A stretch of 39,532 nt of DNA from the IMG/VR virus record IMGVR_UViG_3300047175_000039, positions 1 through 39,532 of that record. One strand, written 5' to 3'. Numbering within the stretch: the stretch's first letter is position 1; every line of letters starts with the position of its first letter. The notes below the pieces were generated by a model. The model had not been told where the DNA came from. It ran no database searches and saw only the letters and a list, made by a program, of their open reading frames with translations. Shown here piece after piece: positions 24,701 through 34,000 of the stretch. The position numbers and the translations under genes were made by a program. Origin of the DNA: a virus.

Positions 24701-25092
24701 AACAGGGTCGGATCGACAACGCTTCAGATGCCAACGATATCCGGCGCGATGCTTTGGTGCAGCGGGCGACATTGGCCGCGGCTGCTCAAACGGAGGCTGA
24801 AAAAAAGGCCGTTGCATCAGCAACGGACGTTGATCTAGGGATCGCAAAATCCCTCATGGTTTCAAATGCCCAAATCGGCAAAACTTTGAGCGTCGGCGAC
24901 GCAGTGGCGCAGGCACAGCAAATGCGGTCGCTTATGGCTGGCCCGGCCGGCAAACCAACCCAGCCGACCGCCGGCGCCGCACCGCAGCAGCAGCCGCAGC
25001 AGCAGCCCACCTACCAGGAAGGGATGACTGCGACCAATCCATCTACCGGCGCCAAAATGGTATTTAGGAATGGTCAGTGGACGCCGCTGTAG
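21712..25092 (+). CDS. internal virion / ejection protein with repeated GG motifs
   Basis: The product has 1,126 residues from ATG 21712 in an ATGA overlap. The first 320 residues are Gln/Ala/Asn-rich and helical, with the telltale SAGAFGGDRMGVAQGILGGQ (about 156-175) and many QQQ runs. Proteins with an A-G-A-F-G-G-x-R near YxxQV...Q are the usual internal virion proteins of podoviruses. Residues about 320-780 are Gly/Ser-rich and carry at least seven copies of a (H/A/T)-G-G-(R/I)-(V/I) motif, for example AAGGRVPRAVGGR, HGGIVVPFPQ and TGGIVVPFRRHFDDGGS. A coiled coil follows, and the end is AKMVFRNGQWTPL. It probably leaves the capsid with DNA. Confidence 0.6.
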   Translation: MSGGGSSTTTSSTTVPQTFLDAYNSTVNRASSVANKPYQAYTGNLVAGFSPDQTMAQGEVEQAQGAYQPELNAANSAVGASTAPLWSNTMQTGVSPSSGIAGYTPNFYGSSPQVNAGTISQYEDPYESQVIGATEAQIANTDAQQMAQLGGNAASAGAFGGDRMGVAQGILGGQQDIANNSTLAGLNQSNYAQALAEANQQQQTGIAANEASLASGESEFNNQQQAQLSANEANAWLNSQAGYAYGNLAQESNNLALGDASALASSGLTQQQQAQAGLNTAYEQWQAQQAFPYQQTGWLANITEGIGSNVGGSSTTTQTNNAAGGRVPRAVGGRTGYDNGGGILSEIPDVATSYIPTSGSGGSGGGGIGRGPPAPPSAQVQPGMSPSSMIGAVSGATSLYNDLGGPQLIGTNGIISGPLFGGSSAPSIIGNSGMGIASDGESVPLTNMGSSAFGPGLDTLSMPSPATVGASNPSLFGSLFGSGSAAASVPSTEIASSAIPASTEIGSASFIPTIGTDTAALDGTIPTLTADAASGAGSGGIGFLGSLGSAVDAGASAVGDGLATGAGAIASGVGAAADAVASGASAVASWLLPLFAFLKHGGRVGTEPQHHAHGGIVVPFPQREARAHGGIIGNNGEMPYSMAPPVLATGTTGMPVMGIFGTSSQPGPANLSPSGGALADGGIVTRAFGGGMGSGRGNSAPTTGFGNFAAPSYTVSGTPGAGNTNPMGILSPSGYNSAASMGAHPFGLKTGGIVVPFRRHFDDGGSTDPQPTDAMVDQLRADETAGAQSDAAAAAAPATGAAPQPNAAASSTPGVGATQTYQPEKPNLWIPALAGLATAALGRHHEVGHNIAEGVLAGLGTYSKEDEEYQGQQEKAATIQQEAKRLADQAEQHRADLAETSRHDTATESTAALNAASDAAYRAASGRADLENANSNAVRAAADVSSSVAMQNLRDVEAARGDWFNSGTTPDGKNSVMINRFTGEQKPVPLINPTVAQQGRIDNASDANDIRRDALVQRATLAAAAQTEAEKKAVASATDVDLGIAKSLMVSNAQIGKTLSVGDAVAQAQQMRSLMAGPAGKPTQPTAGAAPQQQPQQQPTYQEGMTATNPSTGAKMVFRNGQWTPL

Positions 25093-28000
25093 GGACGCTG
25101 CCACCAGGCTTTGTTGTCGATACCCCGCCCGCCGGCGCATTGCCGCCGGGTTTTGTGCTTGATGCACCCGCGCCACACCGCTCTCGCACAGGCGGCCTGC
25201 CGCCTGCCGCGCTCGACACCGACGACAACATATCCGACCTCGCGCGCGCCGATGACGCGCAGCGCAATGCGCCTGGCTTTGAGGATATGGCGCCGGATGC
25301 GGATGCCAAAGGACCGTCGAACAGCCCCCTTACCGGCACGACTTATGCCAGGGCACTGATCAACTCCGGCAACCAAGCGATGATTGGCGCTGTCGGCAGC
25401 GGTATCCGCGGCGCTTCCAATGCCTATCAGCGCGCCGGCGTTGAAGGCGCAGAGGCCGATATTGCCGCACGGACAAACCCCGACTCGATTGTGAGCCCGG
25501 AAACAAACCCCCGCGCGCTGACGGCTCAAATGGGGCGTGCCGCCTATCTGCGTTCACAAAGCCCGGCCGACAATGCGGCAGCCGTGACGGCGGACAAGGC
25601 CATGATAGCGGCCGGTGCCGGCCCTGCTCCTGGTGCGCAGACCGGCCAGGATATCATCGACTATGCTCAGAAGAATTACCCCGTTGATCCGAGAGCCGTA
25701 GGTTTTGGCACCAAAATTACCGGCGCGCTGGGCGGCTTTATCCCTATCGCTGCGGCGGGCGCAGCCGGAACCGCCGTTGCCGGGCCGTTGGGTGGCGCAG
25801 CGGCGATGACAGCCGTTGCGGCGCCACAGACCTATGACGGCCACTACCAAGCAGCCATTGCCAAGGGCGCCACGCCAGACCAAGCAAACGATGCGGCGAC
25901 CAAGGCGGTGGAACTGACCACGCCGCTGATGTTCGCCCCCTACGGCGCGCTGTTCAACAAGATACCTGGGCTGCGCGATGGGCTTGCATCGACGCTGGTG
26001 AACCTCGGCAGGCAGGGCTTGACGTTTGGTTCGGCCAGCGCCGCACAGCAGTTCGCCAACAACTATGTGGCGAAGAACACCTACGACCCCGACCGAAATT
26101 ACACGGATGGCGTGGCTGATGCGGCGATGGAAGGCACAATTCTCGGCATTGCAGTGCCCACCGCCATGGGTGTTGCCAAAGGGATCGGTGCCGCAATCCG
26201 CAATCGCATGCCGCCCGCGCCGAGCGCCGGTTACCAAGCAGCGGTGGGCACGCTCAAGCGCATCGCTGGGGCGCCACCCGACGCATCAGCGCCCCCACCG
26301 CCGCCGCCAGATGCCTCAGCGCCAACGGCGCCGCCGCCAGAGCCGTCCCCTCGGCCGCCAACGCCGGCGCCTCAAGATATGGCGACGCCGAAACCCGAGC
26401 AGCCCACCACATCGCCAAACCAGCCTATCTCCGCTCAGCCGGAGCAACGGCCTGCCCAACCGACCCCAGCGCAGGCCGCAGCAGGCAATGACCGGAAGGT
26501 GCAGACCAAAGTTGGCGGCCTCAACATCGCCATTGAGACGGCGGCCGGCCAAATACGCCAAGGCGTGGGCGCCGACGGTCAGCCCTGGTCTGTGCAAATG
26601 CCGGCCGATTACGGCTACGTGAAGGGCACCGAGGGCGCCGACAGCGACCCGGTGGACGTGTTCCTGCGGCCGGGTGCCAAGGCTGCCGCACCGATGAAGC
26701 CGGTTTTCGTCATCGACCAGAAAGACCCTGAGACGGGTCAGTTCGATGAGCACAAAGCCATGATCGGCTACGACACGCCGCAGCAGGCTATCGCTGACTA
26801 CCTCGCCTCGTTTTCCGATGGGTCCGGCACCAAGCGTTACGACAACGTGACCTCGATGACGTTTCCCGAGTTCAAGGAATGGGTGAAGAACGGCGACACC
26901 ACTTCGCCGATTGCCGGGCAGATTGGTGCGCCTGCATCATCGGCGCCTGTCCCATCAACGCCGCCGTCGGCATCGGCGCCTGTCCCATCAACGCCGCCAT
27001 CGGCATCGGCGCCCGAGCCGCAAGGCGCGACCGCCCAAATTGCGCAACCTAATCAATCTCCAACAGCGGGGCCTTCTGCGCCTACAGCCTTGGATAACGC
27101 TTTGGATGCCCAAGGCCATTTTATAGATGTTAAAGATCTATACCTTGAGGGCAAAGCCACAAAAGAAGATGTGTCCGCGGCTAAAGAAAAAGCAGAAGAT
27201 GCTTTCTCTAAGCTTTCTGCCAATTCGTCATCCGCTCCGGCGTCGAACGCACCCACGCCTCAAAGCCCGAGCGCGTCTCAAACGACACCCCAAAATTCTA
27301 CACCCCCCACCCAGGATGCCTCCGGCCGCACCATGGTCGGCACCAACCGCGATGGCCGCCCGGTGTGGCAGGACCCCAACGGCGTGCGCTCCATCATGGA
27401 TGCCGGCATTCGTCAGACCGAACCCGTGCAGATGGTGCCGACCCCACAGGGGCTACACCCGGTTGTTGACACGCGACACCGGCCGCCTGATTTCAAAACC
27501 ACCGAAGAACTCGCCCAGGAGGGCGTACCCCATGATGTTCGGCAGCCTGATAGCGAACCTGTTGCGCCAACGGGACCCAAAAGCGTTCAACTTCCTGGCA
27601 CGGTCGGGACAGCTTCCGACGTGGATGCAGGCCAGGGCCAGGGAGGCGGAGGCGCGGGTGGCGGAGATAATGGCACAGCACCCGCACCACCAGCCAGAAA
27701 ACCCCGAGCCAAACGCGCTACGGTCAGCGCAGGAGACGGTGCTGGCGGATCTGACGGACTTCCTGGTGGACCTGCACCCGGAACCGCCCAACGACCTGCC
27801 GACACCGAAGCGCCGGCGGTCGGATCAAACCTCGTCCTCGCTCCCGGCGAGATAGAGGAAAACCGCAGCCTAGGGCAAAAGGCGCGTGACAACCTCGCCG
27901 CCATTGAACTTTCCAAGCAGATCGTCGCCGACGGCCGGCTGCCGACCCGCGATGAGCAGGTAGCGCTGGCCAAATACGTTGGCTGGGGCGGCCTGTCCAA

Positions 28001-31000
28001 AGTGTTTGAGGCGCCAGACCCCGCACTCGCCAACAGCGGCTTGGCCCAGATCGGTGCGCGCTTGCGCGAAGTGCTGACGAAGCAAGAATACGAGCAGGCC
28101 CGAAGCAGCACGCAATATGCCCACTACACTGCGGAGGTTGTGGTGCGCGGCATGTGGGACACCGTGGCCGCAATGGGATTTACCGGCGGCATGGTGTTTG
28201 AACCCGGCATGGGCGTGGGTGGGTTTGTCGGCATGATGCCGTCCGACCTGGCGCCCAAAGTGGCCTACCAAGGCATCGAGCTAGACCCGATCACCGCGTC
28301 AATCGCCAAACTCATCTATCCTCAGGCCGGCATTCGGAACTCCGACCTGTTCAAAACGCCAATCCCCGAAGAAGCGTTCGACGTGGCTATCGGCAACCCG
28401 CCGTTCGCCGCATGGACCGTGAAACAAGACCCCAAATACGCCGCCCGCGGCTTTCTGCTGCACGACTACTTTTTCGCGAAAAGCATAGACAGCGTGCGGC
28501 CGGGCGGGCTGTTGGCCTTCGTGACCAGCGCGGGCAGCATGAACAAGCTCGACCCTGACGCACGCCGGTATATGGCCGAACGCGCTGAGTTTTTGGGCGG
28601 CGTGCGGCTGCCGAGTAATGCGTTCAAGCAGAACGCCGGCACCGAAGTGACGACCGACATTCTGTTCTTTAGGCGGCGGCCAGAAGGCCGCGTGCCGCTG
28701 AATCAGGCCGGCGACATAACATGGACTGAGGTTGTCCCACGCACCCTCCCGAGTGCCCAAGGCGGGACAAGGCAGGGCAATGTCAGCCGGTATTTCAGCG
28801 ATCACCCCGAGCAGGTGCTTGGTCGGGAAGGGTTCTTCGACAAGCTGTACCAGGACCGCTACGCCGTTCACGCGCCGCCGGGCCAGGATTTTGCGGCCGA
28901 ACTACGCGCCGCTTTGGGCCGTCTGCCGAAAGATGTGATGACCGCGCCGCTGTCACCCGAGCAGCGCGCCGCCATCGACTTCGATTCCGCGCAGAAAAAA
29001 GACGGCAGTTTTTACGTCGATCCCAAGCAAGGGCTGATGCAATATCGGCAAGGGGCCGGACGCCCGGTGCAGCGGCGCGGGAAGGGCGTCGAGGGCGGAT
29101 TTACCGCGCCCGAGTTGGAACGCATCACCGCTTTGATCCCGGTGCGCGATGCGCTGCGCGATGTGTTCCGCGCCGACCTCGCCGGCGATGACAAGGCCGC
29201 GACTGAGGCGCGTAAACGGCTGAACAAAACCTACGATGGGTTCGTTGCCAAGTTCGGACCGATCAACAAATCCATCGTCACCACGCGCCGGCCGAGCAGT
29301 GTGCAGGAGGAGACGGCCAGGCGCGAGGCACGCGAGGAAGCCCGCGAGTTAGGCCAGCCATGGGACGATGGCACGTTCGACCCCGATCCATTCTACGAGA
29401 AGGGCGCCAAAGCCCATGAGATCGCCAAAGCTCGGCAGGCGACCCGCGACGCATTCAAGGCCGCTGGCAAGCCCTACGATGAGGGCACGTTTGATGCGAG
29501 CGACCTGCCCGACATTAAGATCGAGAAACTGCCGAACATCGACCCGTTCCTGTCAGACCCGGAGAGCTACCGGCTGCGCTCCATCGAAGATTACAGCGAC
29601 GCCACCGGTGCGGGCACGAAAAAGGACATCTTTACCCGCAGCGTCATCACGCGCGAGAAACCGCCGCAGATCAACTCGGTCAACGACGGCATTCTGTGGT
29701 CGCTCAACAAGTTCGGGCGCCTCGACATCGACGCCATCGCCGGGCAGATGGGTAAGACGCCGCAGGCCATCATCGCCGCTCTGGGCGACCGGGTGTTTCG
29801 CGTGCCCGGCAGCGACACGTATCAGGTGGCCGACGAGTATCTGTCGGGCGACGTGAAAACCAAACTCGCCGAGGCGCGACAGGCCGCTGACCGCGACCCG
29901 TCATTCGAGCGCAACGTGGCAGCTTTGGAGGGCGCGCAGCCGACGCCCATCGCGCCGACTGAGATCAACATGGCGCCAGGGATGCCTTGGATGCCAACCC
30001 ACTACATCGAACAGTTCGCCAAGGAGGAACTGAAATTCGGTCGCACGCACGTGGTGCACATTCCCGTGCTCGGCATGTGGAAAGCCGAAGACGCGGCCAG
30101 AGGCTATATCAGCGTCACCGACGATCAATCTGGTTTGGAAAAATATCGGGTAGCCGAGAACGACAACCTGTATCTTGATGCTCATGGCGTTCTCGAAGCG
30201 GCGATGAACCGCACATGGCCGAAATGCTACGACACCGTTCTGGTGTTTGGAAAAGAAAAGCGCGTCCTCAATCCAGCCATGACAGAGCGCGCCCAGGACA
30301 TGGTGGCCGAGGTCAAACAGCGGTTTACCGACTGGGTAGAACGCGACCCGGCCCGACACGAAGCGCTGACCGACCTTTACAACGAGAAAATGAACCGCGT
30401 GGTTCACCGCACATATGACGGAAGCTATCTGACCACGCCGGGCATCTCCGGGCACTGGCGCTGGCGTCCGCACCAGACCCGCGTGGTGTCGCGCATCATT
30501 CTGACCGGCAACACGTACATGGCGCACGCCGTTGGTGCTGGCAAGACGAGTGCCATGATTGGGTCCGCTATGGAAATGCGGCGCCTCGGTCTCGTGCGCA
30601 AGCCGATGTTTGTTGTTCCGAACCACATGCTCGGCCAGTTTACCAAAGAGTTCTACGAGCAATATCCGACTGCACGGATCATGGTGGCCGACGAAGAGCG
30701 GTTTCACACGCACAACCGGCGCCAATTTGTTGCCAACGTGGCGCAAGACGATCTTGATGCCGTGATCATCACGCACTCGGGATTTGGTCATATTCCGATC
30801 AGCGATGAGTTTTCGCGAAGCCTCGTGCAGGAACAGATTGACCAACTTACCGATGCGTTGGCAAGCCTCGACAAAAAAGGCGGCGACCGCATCACAGTCA
30901 AAAAAATCGAGGCGATGAAGAAGAAGCTTGAGCAAAAGTTATTAAAAGCGACTGACCACAAAGACCAGACATTGACGTTCGAAGAAATGGGCGTCGATTT

Positions 31001-34000
31001 CCTGTTTGTGGACGAGGCGCATTTGTTTCGAAAACTGTCATTCTCGACGGTGCTGGGCCAGTTGAAAGGCATCACCGCTGAGGGCTCGGAACAATCATGG
31101 GACCTTTACACCAAGGTCCGATACCTTGAGAGCAAGAACCCCGGCCGGTCACTGGTCATGGCATCCGGCACTCCGATCACCAACACCATGGGCGAGCTGT
31201 ACTCGATCACGCGCTACATAGACCCAGGCGCTCTGGCGGCCCGCGGCATATCGCATTTCGACTCTTGGGCGCAGGCTTTTGGTGACACCGGCTCCGAAAT
31301 GGAGCCGCAACCAGATGGCTCTTACAAACAGGTTACCCGGTTCAATCGCTTCGTGAACGTGCCAGAACTATATAAAATGGTCGGCGCCACGATGGACATT
31401 GTGACCCCGCACGAGTTGAGCAAATACGTGGTGCGGCCGGCACTTAAGGGCGGCTCCAGGTCACTGCAAAAAGCCCCTTTGACGAAAGAGTTGGCGAAAT
31501 ATAGGGACGAGCTAGGCGCGCGGATGAAAGCCATTTCGGAGCGCACTGGGCCACCGAAGAAGGGCGATGACATCCTTCTGTCCGTGATCAACGACGGCCG
31601 GCATGCAGCTATCGACCCGCGTTTTGTCATGGCTGTAGGTGGCGTTCCGCCCAGCAAGCTGAATGCGGCGCTCGATAACGTATTCAGGATTTGGCGCGAC
31701 GGCAAAAACACGCAATTCTACTCGCCCGCCAGCGCTTACAAAGAGAAGTCCTTTCGTGGGCCGTCCACCCAGATGATCTTCTGCAACATGGGCGTGAACG
31801 GTCGCGGGCCGAACGGGTTTTCAGCTTATGCTTGGATCAGGCGCTCGCTCGAAGCGCGTGGCGTGCCATCCAGCGACATTGCGTTCATCGGTGATTATAG
31901 CAATCCGCTACAGCGCCAGGGCCTGTTCAACGACATGAACGACGGCAAGGTGCGCATCCTGGTCGGGTCGGTGCAGAAGATGGGCACCGGCGTCAACGCG
32001 CAACGGCGGCTGGCGGCGCTGCACAACCTCGACCCACTTTGGTTTCCGGCTGATGATGAGCAGCGCGTGGGGCGTATCCTGCGGCAAGGCAACCATAACC
32101 CGGAGATCGAAGTCCACGACTACACGACGGAGGATACCTACGACGCGACCATGTGGGGGATGATGGGCCGCAAGGGGCGGTTCATCGAACAATTCTTCCG
32201 CGGCGACCCCGAATTGCGCGACATGGAGGACTTGGGCGAGGCCAGCATGTACGAGCAGGCCGCGGCCATGACCATGACCGATCCGCGCGCCATGCACCTA
32301 ACGCAGTTCAAGCAGGACCTCCAAAAAGCAGAGCGGCGCCTCTCGGCACATGAGCGAAGCCAAGCTGAAGCTAAAAACCGCATGCGTTCGTTCTTGGACG
32401 CGGCGCGGCGCAACGAAGCTAAGATACCGCTGATCGAGGCCGATATAGCCCAGCGGCAAGATACTCGCGGCGATGCGTTCCGAATGACCGTTGCGCGCCA
32501 AGATTTTGACAACAGAAAGGATGCGGCCGAGGCGCTGGCAGCACTGATCAACGACCGGTCGGCTGGCTGGCCGGTGGCGCAAGATGTGGAAGTGGGCAGC
32601 ATCGGCAGTTTTTCTCTTGTGGCCCAGAAACGCATGGTGACGACGAAAGCTGGAACCAAGCAGCCTACGTTTGATTATGCGCTGAAACTGAACGGCGGGC
32701 GCGAGATAGAAGTCCGCAGCGATAGCGGATCGGCTACGGGGCTCATCCAATCAGCCGAAACTGCGCTACGCCGGTTCGAGACGGACCTGAAAAATGCGCA
32801 GCAGGCCGCGGAAGCATATCACAAACAAGCGGCAGACATCGCGCCGCTGCTGGGGCAGCCGTTCAAAGGATCGGAGCAGATCGCAGAGTTGCGCGCAAAA
32901 GTGCGCGCGCTCACTGCCGAGTTGAGCGGCGAGGTCACTCATGCGCCGATGACCGCTGGCAATGGCGACGAAGTTCCGCGCGTGCAGGGCGCCCATGATG
33001 CCGTGGCCGACGTGCTGGATTTTGGGCGCCGCACCGGCAATGAGAAACTGATTCTCCTCGACCCGGACGCTGGCACGATCGGGCTCAAGAGCGAGGGGAT
33101 CGAGGATTCCTGCGGGTTTACGCCTGAGATGCTGGCCGCGATGGCGGACCCGGCGAGCCGCTTTGTGGCGATCCACAATCACCCCGGCAACCGCGCTTTG
33201 TCTCTGTCTGATCTGACGGTGCTGTTCGACTTCCCGGCGATTGCCGCCGTGATCGCCGCCGCCCACGACGGCAACGTATCGTCGGCAGCGCTTACCGGCG
33301 CACGGACGGGCAAAGCGCGAGACACCTTTGCAAACGCTTACGACAAAGCGGCAGAGCGGGTCGCGAATGCTTTCGTCAACGCCGCGCTGGCCAGCAAGAT
33401 CGACCTTGGCGTGTATGAGGCTTTCTACCACGATGGGATGAACCGCATTCTCGATGCGATGGGGCTTATCCACTATACGTCATCGTTCGCGCAGCCTCCG
33501 GCATTCCATGCCGCGCTGGAAAAGATCGCCGCCGATCTGGCGCCAGGAGAACCCAATGGACGAAATGCTCGACTTGCCGCTGTGGTCCGACCCGATACCG
33601 CAGTTGATCGGTGCGTTGCAGAGGCTCAAGGCGAAGCCGGCCAGCGATCGGGTGACGCAGGTGGCGCTGCGCCTCGTGCGCAAGGAGATAGCGCGCCGCA
33701 AGGCAAACCCCCAGCCGGGGGACATCTGGCCGAAGTAACGCCATCGCTGCGGGATCAACTCCTCTACAGCACCGCGTCTCGCGCACCGCCGGCGTTCGAC
33801 CCAGACCCTAAATTCGTCGCCGGCCTGCGCGAAATGCCGGCGCCGTTCGGCGAGCCGCTGCGCGCCGTGTTCAGGGACATGAAAGACCGCGCGCTGAATG
33901 GCCTGCGCGATCAGGTTGAGTTCTTCTACCCGATGCGCGGCGGCACCCCTCATGCGCAAAAGGTGGCATTCGACCTCGCCAACCGAGAACGGCGCATCGC

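Noticed and set aside
26026-26622. 198-residue frame in the +1 frame of the giant gene
   Set aside because: Arg/Pro-rich and gene-unlike. Third-position GC in the giant frame stays fairly high here (about 65% in the Pro-rich part), unlike at the two accepted nested genes.
26940-27014. Tandem repeat as CRISPR-like array
   Set aside because: Units are contiguous without spacers and encode an in-frame peptide repeat.
27122-27142. Inverted repeat tatagat / atctata
   Set aside because: Seven-base arms inside coding sequence with no start or stop nearby; likely chance in an A/T-richer patch.
29368-29856. 162-residue +1 frame in the giant gene
   Set aside because: Ser/Arg/Thr-rich shadow with no ribosome site; the giant frame keeps its domain-like sequence here.
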